From Gautieria morchelliformis (Eukaryota; Basidiomycota; Agaricomycetes; Gomphales; Gomphaceae): DNA of 64,000 nt. Made by a program: the position numbers and the translations under genes. Every line of letters starts with the position of its first letter. The stretch's first letter is position 1. Positions 11,854 to 24,000 of this stretch are shown here, one piece after another. The stretch is taken from the NCBI GenBank assembly GCA_015179125.1, contig WHVA01000393.1, positions 45,930 to 109,929 of the forward strand, given 5' to 3'. The notes beneath the pieces are model-generated. The model did not search any database, had not been told where the DNA came from, and worked only from the letters and a program-made list of their open reading frames with translations.

Positions 11854-13377
11854 CTACGCTACACTTTCGTAATGTTTGCTGAAAACGCGCTTGCTAAAAC
11901 TTCCAAAGGTCTCACATGGGCCGATCTTAGCTTCTGTGTCTGGTTGCAAAAACAGTGCGAAGGTCTCTCTGCTAACTTTCCCTGCACCGGCCCCGCCGCC
12001 AACTCGAACGCAATGGGGAGTGGCGCGAAGTCTTCCACCTGTAGCAAGCTCGAGAGCTTCGCCGGTTTGGAAAGCCAAACAGTTGGGAGGAATGGAGACT
12101 TTAGTCAGGTCACCGCCGCGTGTTCTGATGTATAGTCCGGATGTCGCAGATGGCGCAGCACAAGCTACAGGATCCCCGGAGGAATCGTGGGACAGATACA
12201 TTGCCTGTGAAAGCCACAAGTCAATCGTGGTTAATTATTATATTCCACTTGAACGTACTGAGCAAAGTCCAGTTAGTAGGGAATGATCCAAGTGAAATCC
12301 GCACCAGGAATCGACAGGTTCATCATCTGGTGGTAAGGCTGCTGATAGGGAGGGCGGGAAGTAGTGAAGTAGACGAGCCTTCGTAGTGTTGGGAGAGATC
12401 AAAGCAGGGAGAGTCAAGGACTGATCAACTAGGTGCGCTGCCGCTGTTTGTAATTAAGACAGATCAGGGAGTGCTTTTCTTTTTATAAAAAATTACAGCA
12501 CCAAAGGGCTGACAGGCTGTTGCCAGCTCACGGCCTATGTCGAAAATAAATCTATGAAGTGGTGAGCAGGAACATCACAAGAACGGAAGTCTCGACAAGC
12601 TACATACCTTCCCAACGATGTGAAGGCATCTTCAAAACCAGCGACGCCTTTTTCCGTCGCTCTCGGCCACACATTTTCACCATAATATTCTGGAAAATTC
12701 GCTTTCTGCACCTCTGACACAGTAGAACTGGCATCCCGGATGGGATTGGCGTAATAAGAACCCTTCAATACGTCTGTTATCGAAGGAGCTCAAGAATTCT
12801 ATCTATGTGTCCAAGGGAACAAATATCACCTGGCTTCCCGTTCATGATCTCCTGCGTGCAAATCATTACAATAATGAGATATCCATCGCACCATGCTCGA
12901 AGGAGCTACACACCTTGCCATGAGACCATCCAAAGCTGCAGGTGGAATATGACTTTTAAGCTCCATCTATTATGCTGACCATGAAATGGAGTGCGCACCT
13001 CCACCTGCTGTTTGCGTCTGCATATTGTTCGCGCAGTGTCTCGGGAAGTGCAGCAAACTTGTGAGCTAGTCTCAGCAACGTCTCACGAAGACCCACAAAC
13101 TGGGCAGGGAGATCAGTAACAATTATAATACCCTGTATAATTCATAAACAAGGAAGGTAGGAAGAAAACCTGGGGAGGACCTACTAGGCAACTCGGATGG
13201 GAGCCAAATGCCGCAGAAATGGCAGGTTGGAGAGAATAAGGGTTGGAAGTAAGCGTGTTGTAGGAAATGATAACAGCTCCTTCAGAACTAAACTGAACTT
13301 CCTGCGAACATGTCAAAATTGGTGTTCGACATCAGAACCAAACCAGACATTGTGCAGGTTGTACATACCGCAGACAT
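11854..13377 (-). CDS. 2-oxoglutarate/Fe(II) dioxygenase-like (isopenicillin N synthase/clavaminate synthase-like) protein
   Basis: Nine exons (minus): 13369-13377, 13185-13301, 13005-13132, 12914-12935, 12830-12851, 12608-12773, 12502-12551, 12259-12428, 11854-12204; 345 codons, 344 aa. The first exon codes only Met-Ser-Ala, and two exons are just 22 nt. The non-haem iron triad is visible as His217-x-Asp219 (GFHLDHS) and His292 (ATPHCVRV), with Arg307 (VSRET) as likely co-substrate anchor. Before it lies a conserved stretch around SFGWSHGKE and LKGSYYANP that marks this fungal subfamily. It should carry out O2- and 2-oxoglutarate-dependent oxidation of a small molecule; the substrate is unknown. 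There is no biosynthetic cluster around it, so a penicillin-like role is not implied. It is convergent with ATG26. Confidence 0.85.
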
Positions 13378-13642
13378 GATGTGAGTCACATAAGTACTTA
13401 CGGAATATGTACTAGGCGTATATCTGATGTTTATATTTACCCTATGATGTTAATATTATATTATACTCGTCTATAGCTAGTTTAGACTACTGTACGTATC
13501 GTGTCCACTGTTGAACCGGATCGACGCACCAACACATGTATGTAGGTTATACGACTGCCAACCAAAGAAAACAAATAACATAATTCTAATCCAACAATAT
13601 GAACTGTTGCTTGACCCTACAAACAAATGATATATCTACAGA

Positions 13643-16600
13643 TTATACAGAAAGAATCTCCACTCGAGACAGTGCATTCCGCAAGGCATGACCAGAAGTA
13701 TCGATCGAGCGTAAGAAACGTAACAATTCACGACACAATGCCCAGTCTTCAACCTCAGCTGCTCTCCGCAGGAGTCGGATAGCATCGTCATTGCCTTCGT
13801 CCAACTGCTCCAGATTATGGAGCACAAGAAGGTAAGATCCTGCAGTTGTCAGCAAGTTTGCCGATAGACACGTCTAACATCATCGGCTCAGTAACCGCGA
13901 CAAAGGATTTAACATGTACTCGCCTCAAATAGAGCTTTGGGATTACCGACGATATCAAAAAGGCGCCTCCACCGAGCCATCTCTGTCTTCCTTGCGCAAC
14001 CTACCACTACTTCCAAAGCGGCGTCAAAGTGATCCAAAAACTCCACGGTGACGGGAAGCAAGTCATCACTGGTCGGTGGTTGCGGTTCGGTTTGGTCGGT
14101 TTCAGATTCGATGACGGTGTGCAGAAGGACTTCGAGCGCATGGGAAAAGAATACGAGATTCTGGTAATGAGACGCGAAAGCGACAGCCTCTCGGACCTGC
14201 GAGCGACCAAGATGGAAGCGTAACACATGATGTAAAAAGAGATGCGTCTGTTGAAGAAGATCACTGCCAAAGCAATGGGTTGTAAGGCAGTGGAACGTAC
14301 GCTGGTGATAATCCTGAACATTACAAATGGGAGGGAATACCTTGCAGCCGCTTCATGTTCGACACCAATAATGATCCCCTTGTCCATCAGCACGGCTGGA
14401 CTATATCAAGAGTTGGCCGTATCAAAGAGACAGGAAGCACTCACACAAGGGATAAAAATTGAGTGGAATGTTCACACTCTCCTGGACACTCTCATACGTG
14501 TCGCTCTGAGGGTCAACAGCGACTGCCTCGATAGTCAATGCATCGAGCCATAGTCGAATACCTTGGCCATCGTAGCCCCATAACGAATTCTCCAACGTTC
14601 CGATGCCTCGTAAATGGATCCAGCAAAACTCTATCCTATCCGCAAGGATCTGCATATCATATTTGACTTCTTGTGTGCCGGACTGGTGAATCGAATACCA
14701 AATGGTCAAACGTTGTGCCTGCTAAACCGGGGCGGGGACGAATGGGGGAGCGGGGTTCTCACCTTGCGAGGACGGAGTAAGACTAATTTTCCACCAACTA
14801 AAAGAAGAATAGTTGCAACGACGAGATCGTCAACAGGGTCCCCCAGTTCTGCCAAAGCAATCCGAGTCAGAAATTAAGACATGCATAGCAAAACGTTCTA
14901 CGTTTTTGTACGGTGGGAATCATCCAACTCATACCCCTTACGACGCTAGGCACAGCGACGACGCCATCAAAACTAATGCTGCCGCACAGATGCAACTTGA
15001 TGGAATCGCTGGTTGGTATCACCAAATAATGTGATAACGTGTTGTCAGCCGTGTAAACAAGTAGGGAGTTGTCCACTAGTGAGAGTAAAACGACAGGTGA
15101 TTTAAGCACCTCCCGATGCAGCACACTCTGGTTAGTCAGTTCCAGATCTCGAGAGTACAGCCGGACCTAGCATACGTAGTTAGTGGAGGGACTTCAAGCC
15201 CAAGGAACCATGCCTGATATGATTTGGATGCATCAACAGCTGCGATCAAAACATGGTGGAACCAGATCAATCCTCCTTTGACGGCAAAAGCTTGTTCTTG
15301 CACATGATCATTGAAAACCTTCCATCTCCCAGATGCAGCGCTGTAGTGAACCAAACCCCGACGTCCAGCCACGGCCACAAGACGACCATCGTTGCTGATG
15401 GACGCATAGCGGATGGGCCAGTTATCCGCGAGATAACTGAGCGGTATCTAGAGAAACATGAAGTCATGGCGGTTTGCAAAAGTTAAGGAGCGCGGACCTT
15501 TATATGTTGCCATACGTCTGACTCCGGGTTGATAACACTCATGTCAGGTTGGTCAGCACCTCGGTAGACTAGCACACGGTCGTCCATCTGCAGGAAGGCA
15601 TAACGGGTATTGTCCTGCAGTAGTATAGGTGTGGATCTGGATGGTAGTAAGGATAGGCACAGACTTACAGGAGTGTGTTGACCAGTTACTGCACTTTTCG
15701 CAAAAGGAATGGCGAACAATTGGGAATTATCTTGGTTAAGATAGGAAGGAATGTCAACGGAGGAGGCACCGGCCGCGAAAACAAGTGTCACCTTCGATGG
15801 GAACGGGGTTTGCAAGCACGACCAGCTCGCAATTGCCGGGAATCCAGAACTAACATATCAGTATCAGTATCCATATAAAACACATAAGTGTGTGCCTGAC
15901 TAAGTCCATCACACCATGCATGAACAGATCGTGGAATCTGTGGTATAAATGGTGAACAAGGCTGAACGATGAAGCATCCGATTTGAATTACCTCGACCCA
16001 TCAATTTCGTGATCTACACCTATCGCCCAAGCCAGACATCTTCCTCCAACACTCCACACCGCCCATCCTGCCTCCCAACCAACCGCTAGCACGTATCCAT
16101 CTGAACTCCATTCCATACAATGAACTGGACCTGTTCGGTTGTAAGAGGTCGGGAGGAGTAGAGATTCTGTTCGGGGAGGCACGCCTGCATGCGACGGGAA
16201 GTTGGTTATTTCGAGGGTGCCTCTAAAGGAGAAAGAGCAATGAGGGGCAGCTGTCGTCCCACCTTCAAGGAATCTCACCTACGTGTGCCGATGGCGACTA
16301 AAGAGAACTTTGCGTTGATAGCACTTCGAACAGCATCGCTTGGTAATGTACATGTCCCAGCAGTGTTGCCCTCTTCCTCGCGGTTTTGTGAAACATCATG
16401 AATGCAAGTCCCATCCCAGTGCAGTATTTGATGGTTGGTTACACTGTCGCTGGACTTGGCTTCATCGACGTGACTAGATGCAACCTGTTCCAAGGATTTC
16501 TACCGTCGAGGTCATTAATGGGTCATGAAACGGAATAAGCCGAGTACCTCGCTTCCATTGGTATTCGCGATGGAGGTAAGGTCTGAGAGACTAGGGTGTG

Positions 16601-17553
16601 CGTTTTCAGAAAGGTGCACAAAGTATGCCCGTCCATCAGAAGTAACCCACGTCTCAGCGCCTGTAATACGCGAGTACGTGATACTGTTAACAGTAACTGC
16701 AATAAATGTCTATGAGCCATAGCATGAAGGTAATGGAGTAGCCTGAACTTGCCATTGGGCGTTCGAAGCCAAGGGAAGTCGAGGTCGTTCAAAACCCACG
16801 TATCATGTCCTAACCATTTCTTGCGCTTTACCCCAGGCCCGTCCTCATCTTCGTCCTCTTCTTGATTTGATGGCCAGGGAATGCGCTGAACAGCTGGCGG
16901 GCTCTTTGTCGAAAAAAGGATATGATTGCTCCTAGGAGATACGCTGCACTCGGTGGGTCAGCGAGCTGTACTATAAACGAAGAACGAATCCTCACCTGAG
17001 TATTCCCCCATCGATTCGAACAACACCCTCAAACTGGAGACTTACGGACTGTATGGGCGGTCCTTCACCTGGACCAGGCAAGAATTGTCGTTGAGCGGCG
17101 GCGGAAAGTCGAGATGCACGGTATGGTGTCGAGGCACTTGAATACTCCACAACTACCAAGACGAGATGCGAGTCTACTGTCTTGAGAATTATAGTCAGGC
17201 AAGCTAGCGGAATATATGGAGGCATTTATACTTCTATGACGATTCGATTCCCATCTGGGGACCAACTGGCCATTTTATTCTCTCCATGTTCCAATAGAGA
17301 GGTCGAAGTACGTGAAAGATAAGCCAGCACGACGAAGGGCTGGGCACAAAATATAGCTTGTCACCACTACACACTAGCAGTTTTGATGGCCTCGACCTAC
17401 TCTAACTCTCCATACCGATAAACTGTCTTTCGTGAGGGCGACAAACAGTGATTTGCGGGGGCTTGGACTCAAAGCAATGGTCGGGTGCGGTAGAGCATGA
17501 GGCAGAGAGGGGTGTGCAGACAGTTTTCGAGCAGTAGCGGTCGGAAAGTACAT
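13643..17553 (-). CDS. RIC1: RIC1-like Golgi guanine-nucleotide exchange factor subunit (WD40 N-terminus)
   Basis: Eighteen exons (minus): 17401-17553, 17232-17339, 16996-17180, 16753-16931, 16548-16696, 16279-16499, 15992-16222, 15901-15937, 15792-15849, 15669-15730, 15498-15614, 15214-15447, 14902-15166, 14763-14848, 14447-14718, 14341-14400, 13924-14263, 13643-13873; 996 codons, 995 aa. The N-terminal half is a beta-propeller (MASWSPDGNRIVIE; EWSSDGYVLAVGWEAGWAVW). The C-terminal third is the helical RIC1 domain (THLFLHHVLRFHLGRSQ; AGSYLLVLHNLEQLDEG). In yeast, Ric1 with Rgp1 activates the Rab Ypt6 at the Golgi for endosome-to-Golgi traffic. Three introns (16697-16752, 15167-15213, 13874-13923) appear to have GC donors. 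The exon 15 acceptor could lie 3 nt upstream (CAG/GCA choice), adding one residue. Confidence 0.9.
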
Positions 17554-17763
17554 GCGTGCTGGTCACGTGCAGCAGATCGAACTACAGGCTTGGTTGGCAT
17601 ATGATCGGCGAAACCGCCCATGATGCGGCCTTGCAAGCAGTACTGTACATACCATACAATCCTTAGGCAAGTCTTGAGGCTAATTGTATATATTTTCACA
17701 ATGGAAGTTAAGATATTGTGGAATCCTTTTAGTAAGTATAATACATCATACCCTTCTCCATCA

Positions 17764-18271
17764 CCTCTCATCGAGTCCGTCCTCGTCTTCCTCCTCGTCT
17801 CCCTCATCTTCCTCCTCGTCTCCCTCGTCTTCCTCCTCGTCTCCCTCATCTTCCTCCTCGACTCCCTCATCTTCCTCCTCGTCTCCCTCATCTTCTTCGC
17901 CATCTTCGGCCTCGCTGCTTAATTCGGCCTCGGACTCTTCCTCATGAGCTCACCTTCTTCAGCCTCCTCATCCTCATCACAGTCAGGCGCGATCGCCGTG
18001 CCCTCCACGCTCCCGGTGTGGTTGTCTAGAGGGTCGAGCGGTTCGTCCAACTCTGGCCGTCCTCGGGACGATGGGCGCTGGTCTCCGTAGCACCAATGCC
18101 TCCTCTGAGGAACCACATCAGCATGTCACTACTATCTGCCCACCTGTACCCGGTCCTACCAGCAAAGGATGGTATGACCACATGTAGTCCCTTGCTCGTC
18201 AAGGGCACTGGAATCCAAATAATCGTGGGAAATCTGACACCTTTTGCTGAGGTTTCTCCATGTATATGCAA
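17764..18271 (-). other. Uncharacterised minus-strand reading frames ending in an acidic tail; probable gene remnant
   Basis: From 18271 to 18026 a frame reads through a plausible globular segment (motifs IWIPVPLTSKG, GYRWADSSDMLMWFLRGG), and overlapping frames lead to an acidic stretch (DEDEEAEEGE). This shifts frame near 17945 into the Glu/Asp-rich tail coded by the 21-nt repeat below, stopping at 17761. I could not join the pieces with any splice site in phase, so this looks like a broken gene. I do not recognise the family. Confidence 0.25.
17784..17893. repeat. 21-nt coding-type minisatellite (acidic repeat)
   Basis: About five tandem copies of a 21-nt pyrimidine-rich unit (CTCGTCTCCCTCATCTTCCTC-like on the plus strand) lie here. 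On the minus strand each unit reads Glu-Glu-Glu-Asp-Glu-Gly-Asp. Unit length is a multiple of three and changes between copies are mostly synonymous or conservative (GAC/GAT, one Val), which suggests it was once under protein-level constraint. Confidence 0.7.
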
Positions 18272-19210
18272 TTGCCAGTGATTTCATGCCATTTTGTCCT
18301 TGAATGTGTGGCATGTGCCCTGGCTGGCTGGCTGGTCGCTACTCCTACCACGCATACTAGTGGTTGGTGGTCTTTCCTCAATGTCTAGCCTTGATGAGAC
18401 ATGGCCTTGGTGTTTTCATTTGTACCCTAGTGCGTCGACCACCCATCTTCAACTGTATAAATGTCAGCTTTGAATGACTTCTATAAATCCATCCTCTCTC
18501 CGCAAACCCAGCTGTATGTGTTCTTATTTCTTTCACCCCCTCTTTCTATTGTCACCGATCAAGTCCTCTGTTTAAGTATTTAAAATCCATTGACATGATA
18601 TCCCATGCCTCTGCGCTACATCATTCTGCCTGGCATCCCCTTCCCATTATTCCCAATTATCTTTCCATTGATGTTGAACTCTTGATCTTCAACATTCAAT
18701 CGACTTCTTCTGCGCTTTCCTTGTGACCACTCTCTCATGCAAGTTCGCATCCCTTGCTCAATCTATCCCCATTCTCCATATTGCAACTTTGTTTGCATGA
18801 TCCAGAAGCAGGGCCACCGTCAGGTACTTGTGCAGTGTGCACAGACTGTTGTTTGGGTGAATTTGCCTGTTTTGCTAATGGTCAACAATGTATCACCTAT
18901 GTTGCCATATACTTATAAAGATGCATGAAGCTTGCATGCAGGTTCCTTGAACATGTCTGCCCTCAGCACTAATGTTGTATGTCTCCCAAACCAAGTGACC
19001 TCAGAATGAGATGTTGGACAGTTCCAATGAAGGAGATAATCTCAGTGAACTAGACAAAGGTGCATGCGCAACGTTAAAGTGGGCAGTTACATGGTCCCTC
19101 ACTACAATGCTTGCAGTGAAGATGAAACAAATATCATTTCATGTGTGGTCGGTCAGCCAGGCATGGCACAAAGACTTAGATGCCATGAAACAGACACAAT
19201 GTCAACACAC
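18272..19210. other. No gene supported
   Basis: Short open frames only. There is a pyrimidine-rich stretch about 18480-18740. Frames at 19011-19210 seem to continue on the far side of the solo LTR at 19211-19731 (the reading resumes at CATGATTGTGCCAG), so the LTR may have split some older sequence, but I do not recognise it. Confidence 0.4.
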
Positions 19211-19731
19211 TGTTATGACACGATCCTTCAGAGGAAGGTTGGAGCTCAGGGGCGAATCCCGAGGTAAGGCCCGAGGTTATGGAGCGAGGTTTGAATAGGG
19301 AAGTCGGAGAGGGACTTGGCTTCAGCTTGTGTGCTGCGCCTGCCCTACATACGAGTCCCAATTTCTTAGGTGAACGAATAAGAGGCGAGGTTTGGATCAA
19401 GAGGTGAGTACTTAGAAACTAGCTAAGGATCAAAGGGAGTATGATAGTTGATTTTCAGACTGATGAATAAGTGTGCATACAAGAGGGTTTATATATGGGC
19501 AAGATAAGGAATCAGGGGCAGGCATAAGCGGGGATATGGACGAGGTAATTATAACTAATTTGATGCGTGATGGAACGGAGCAGATAACTAAGGGGATAAG
19601 GTCATGGGTTAAGCTCGGGTATAGGCTCAGGGTCAGGCAGGGAATCACAAGGCTTGGGCACCAGTATCACAAGGCTCAGGTCAGCAGAAGGTAGTACTGG
19701 TAAGTAGTTGGCCAAAGGCCAGGTTCTTACA
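19211..19731. mobile_element. Putative 521-bp solo LTR
   Basis: The segment starts TGTTATGACA and ends GGTTCTTACA, giving TG...CA ends. The flanking pentamers are CACAC (19206-19210) and CTCAC (19732-19736), a one-mismatch target duplication. Inside is a purine-rich half resembling an LTR U3. There is no protein coding. The imperfect duplication leaves some doubt. Confidence 0.5.
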
Positions 19732-19941
19732 CTCACCATGATTGTGCCAGAAGATTATGAATACTGCTTGCTGGGTGCTGCTGTGGAAGTTCATGTTACA
19801 TTGATTCATTACCTCATTGGGAAGAAAGGGAGTACAGTGGTAGCGGATCTACGGGATATGATAGTGTTCAGGCCACCTTGGGGACTGCCTCAGAGTCACA
19901 CAAAGAGGTACAAGTCTACACATGTCTGTACAGTACACAAT

Positions 19942-20188
19942 TGTGACTCAGAGGTATAGGTCGAAGTGCTCACAGTAGATAAGATATGAAGTTTCTTGGT
20001 TCGATCATCCTGAGCGACACCCATCGCTGTCTTATACACATGTTCTACTCTAATTGTATTATGTTCCTTTGTCAAGGATTCCCTTGTACTTTGCTGTGCT
20101 CCTTATTCCTCCCTCCTTGGTGTGTCACTGGATTATGTAAGTGCACCGAAGTGCCAGCCGTCTCTATATGACACTATCCTCTTCAACA
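19942..20188 (-). repeat. Probable 3' LTR of copia element K
   Basis: On the minus strand the K polyprotein is followed by a polypurine tract (TGAGGGGGAG, 20189-20200) and then TGTTGAAGAGG, the classic start of a copia LTR. The far end is uncertain. TG at 19942 would give 247 bp, matching the 248-bp solo LTR at 20431-20678, but the partner LTR is missing so this cannot be confirmed. Confidence 0.5.
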
Positions 20189-20741
20189 CTCCCCCTCACT
20201 TCGGTGAATCCTGACTTTCCCCATAAGTACTTGAATTGATGTCCTTCTAGCCCTTTTGTGATTAAGTCCATGGGATTTTCCTTCGACCTTACATAAGTAA
20301 CTGCTTCGTTAGAAACCACTTTCTTGTGGATGAAGTGGTAGGCAACGTTAATGTGCTTGGTTCTGGCATGGTAGGTGGCATCGTGTGAAAGTGTGATCGC
20401 GCCCAGATTATCACATTGAATAGAAGTTGGTGTGAGAATAAGTGAGACACGCGAATAAGCACAATGCGAGAGTGTATATGAATCATTTGTCCTGTGAGCT
20501 CGTTGGGGCAAACAGATGGATACATACATGAAATGTAAGGATATATATATGTTCTTGGAACAATAAGAAAGTAGAAACAAAGGGAAAAAGGAGAACAAAA
20601 GGGCTTGACAATGGTGCATGCAAACCTTGGATTACATAAGCATAACAAACACGTAATCAGCTTGTCAGAATTCCAACAGTTGGCTGGTTCTGATCAAAGC
20701 CTAGTTCCTGGATGGCATTCCAGAGCCAAATAAGTTCTTTA
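20164..20741 (-). pseudogene. Copia K RNase H C-terminal part (split by a solo LTR)
   Basis: The upstream piece (20679-20741) reads AKELIWLWNAIQELGF, and the downstream piece reads IQCDNLGAITLSHDATYHAR then TKHINVAYHFI and ends at a stop at 20164. These are the helix and the D-N-x-G-A plus H-x-R-x-K-H-I motifs of copia RNase H. A 248-bp LTR sits between them at 20431-20678. It is followed by a polypurine tract and LTR. It is inactive because it is cut off from the rest of the polyprotein. Confidence 0.85.
20431..20678 (-). mobile_element. 248-bp copia-type solo LTR with perfect 5-bp target duplication
   Basis: Read on the minus strand the element begins TGTTGGAATTCTGACAAGC and ends TTATTCTCACA. 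It is flanked by CCAAC on both sides (plus strand GTTGG at 20426-20430 and 20679-20683). It interrupts the K RNase H codons for Gln-Pro-Thr-Ser. The TGTTGGAAT start is typical of fungal copia LTRs. Confidence 0.85.
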
Positions 20742-20745
20742 GCAC

Positions 20746-20966
20746 TGTAGACGCGGATCGTGTCCGAGAGGAGATAATATAAATGAGGATCGCGTAGATA
20801 CTAGCAAGATAACGCGGAAGCATCGTCTAGTACGAAGTGTAAAGCTAAGAAGATCTGCCTTCTCATACGGTCTCCGCTACTATACAGTCCCTAGGATAGG
20901 GAACTGGTTATCCTCTAATGGCAGGCGCTCTGGTGCTAGATGCGGAGAGGTGTCTCAGCGTCTACA
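20746..20966 (-). repeat. 3' LTR of gypsy H
   Basis: It pairs with 27514-27734 at the same length (221 bp) with only a handful of differences, all or nearly all transitions (for example GCGGATCGTGTCC versus GCAGATCGCGTCT near the left end), so the insertion is fairly young. Confidence 0.9.
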
Positions 20967-21061
20967 CTCCCCCTCAAGAATAGTGAGACAACGTTGTTGC
21001 GAGCGACAAGAACAAAGAGAAAGGGAAGTTCGGATGGTTGAGTCGGTTCGCTCTGGGACGA

Positions 21062-24000
21062 TCACTTCTGATACTCGGTTCTGGGGTGGATATATGGGTT
21101 CGCTGCTGCAGCTGCTCGTCTGTGGAGCCTCTGACCTATCGGCTGGTATGGGTCTTCTGCTTTGTTCAGGTCGTCTCCTGTAGGTTCCTCTGGTGGTGGT
21201 TCTTCTGGAGCTCCTTCTGGTGTCTCTAGGGGTGTGACGTCAACAGGGAGATCATCCTCGGCGACTTCTGGTAGTTCATTCAGCGTCCGTAACAGGGTTT
21301 CTTCGTGTCGTTCTGTTACTGTGGCATTTGAATGTAGGGTTGGTTCGTGTGTTTGGAGGCGGAACTTCTTGAGGCGGTTTGCATGTACTTTTCCTGTCGC
21401 TTTTCTTCCAGATAAGCACTCCAAGTAATATGAATTGTTGCTTCTGTCTGTGATTCTGAACGGTCCAAGCCAGGGCGCCGAGAGTTTGTACTTGGCCTCT
21501 CTTGATGTGTCCAGTTTCGAGTTATGTACTAGAACGAGGTCTCCCGTTTCGAACGTCGTGGGTTTGGCTTTTTTGTCAAACCACTCCTTTCTCCTCACTT
21601 GGATCGATTGCAGGTGGTCTCTGGTGACTTCGCGGTCGGCCTCCAAGAACGCGAGTCTTGCTCCTTTATCGAAGTCTAGATCCATGACATCATCGATGTC
21701 GAAGGATCCATTGATGGTGCCGAACATAATGGATTTGGGTGAGGTGTTTAAGACCGGTGTTTTCCTTTCGTTAAGTAAGGAGACTGCTCTCGGCCACTTT
21801 TTTGGCCAATTCGCGGTGATGCCTTCTGTCTGGTCCGGTTGATCTGAAGCGCACTCTTTTCCCAAGATCCACAGCAGTTGTTTATTCTCGTTCTCGATGA
21901 GGCCATTACAGTGTGGCGTATACGCTGGGGTGACTTCGTGCTCGATGCCGAACTCCTGTAAAACTGCAGTCATGTGCTGTCCTTTGAAATGGGATCCTCC
22001 GTCTGTCAGGATGCATTTGGGAGGTTGCCATTCATGACATATCGTTCTTAGCGAGGTTGCCGAGGTTAGGTTGTTTCCTGTTTTCTTAAGGATGATCCCC
22101 CAGACGTAGCGAGTGAAGAAGTCTACAAAGATGAGTGCTTCTGAGAAGCCTCTGATCCCTTTGGGGAGCTTCAGGTAATCGGCTGCGAGCATGTCGAAAG
22201 GGCGTAGCCTGATGATCAGTTGAAGTAGAAAGTTCCGTAGGTGAGGGCCGAACTGTTGACAATTGGGGCACTCTGCCGGGGCGTCTGTGCAGTCTTTTCT
22301 CAGTTGGGGCCAATCGTAGTGGGTGCGTAATTCGAGTGTGAGGATGTCTCTTGCCCAGTGTCCTATGTTCTTGTGTACTTCGAGTGTTTTCGCTCGACCT
22401 TCGACCCTTGAGAGTACTTCTACAGGGTGTGCTATGCCTGTTTTCAACCTCCAGAGTTTGTCATCTTTCACGAAGTATTCTGTGGCTCGGCGCTTGATTG
22501 TTTCTCTTTCCCTCTCTGTTGCGTCTTCTGGCAAGGATAGCTCTAGGATCCAGTTGAGTGTTGCTGTTGTCTCTGGATCCTCTTTGAATCTAGCCATTAG
22601 GTCCTTGTACTGGTTGTTCGGGGTCAGGAGGTTACACGGTGCTCTTTGTACTGAGTACAGGTCATTGACAATGCCACGTTCATGTTCCCAGCCTGGGTCT
22701 ATGGACTTCGCGTCTGGCGGTCCGGGTGCGAGGCCTGAGCGTGATAGGCCATCTGCTGGGTTGTGCTTTCCATCCTGGTGTAAGAAATCTATGATGTCGT
22801 GTGCTAGGATAGCTTCCTTGTACCTGGCGTGTGTTGGGGGAAGGGACTTGTTTGACAGTAGGTCTTTGACTGCTTGGCAATCTGTCTTCAGTATGATTTG
22901 ATGGCCCCAGACGAACTTGTGGAATTTATCCAACGCCCATTTCACTGCTTTCAGTTCGAGCTCAAATGAGTGTTGTTTGCATTCTGTCAGTGAATTCCTG
23001 CGAGAGGCAAAAGCGATGGGGCGTAGGACTTCTTTTGTGGAGCCGTCTGGGTCGCTCCTAGGCTGGTATTGTGCTAGGTACACCGCTAATCCTCTTGCAC
23101 TGGCATCTGTCCCTACTACTAGTGGTTTGGCGTGGATAGTACTGGTGCTTGTGTCAGTAGCCCTTTGAGTTGTGCGAAAGCTTGGTCCTGTGTGGCCGTC
23201 CATTTGCCGACGAGTGACGTGTTTATCAGTGCTCTCTTGTACGTTCCTTTCTTCTGTTTCTTCATTGTCTCCGATTTCGCCACTTGAATGCCTCTGATCA
23301 TTTCGTATAGGGGGTCGGTGACGATTGCAAAGGCTGGCATGCAGGCACGGAAATGGCTGACGGTGCTGAGGAAAGCTAGCGTTTCATGTGCTGTTACTGG
23401 TGTGGGCCACTCCAGGATCACTGTAACCTTCGATAGGTCTGGGCGAATCCCATCGGCGGAGAGTTCTACTCCTGCCCAAAGGACCCGGGGGCAGAACAGT
23501 GACAGTTTTAATGGGGCAAGGACTACATTCTTCTCTCTGCATCTTTGGAAGACTCTGCCTAACTTCTCGAACAGATCTTCGAAGGTGTTCGACCCTTGGC
23601 AGATGTCGTCCATGTAGTGTTCCAAGTCCTTCCCAATCATCCCCTCGAATGCTCGAACCATCATCTCGAGGAATGTGTTTGGCGCTCCTGTGGGCCCGAA
23701 CGGCATCCGTATGTACGTATAAAATCCTAGGTCCTCCACCTTGAATGCCGTAAGTCCCCAGTCTTTCTGTCTAACGAGACACGCATGGTAACCCATGGTG
23801 AGGTCAAGTACGTTGTACAGTTTGAAGCCGCTCATCTGGTGTTGCCTTCTTGTTAGATCACCAACTGGAAAGGGTGGAGCTTTAGTGTGTTTGTTCAGGG
23901 CACCAAAGTTGTTGCATAGACACCATTGAGTGGGTGCCGGGGGTGGTAATGGTTTGACAAGTTGTCTGTCCGATGGTGCTTCGGGGTGTGGTAAGTCTAC

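Noticed and set aside
11876..12286. Plus-strand frame of 136 aa downstream of ATG26
   Set aside because: It is antisense to the last exon of the oxygenase gene, which carries the conserved metal-binding His and Arg.
11854..13377. Isopenicillin N synthase as a specific function
   Set aside because: Only the general oxygenase fold and iron ligands are visible; no beta-lactam genes are nearby and the N-terminal region follows another fungal subfamily.
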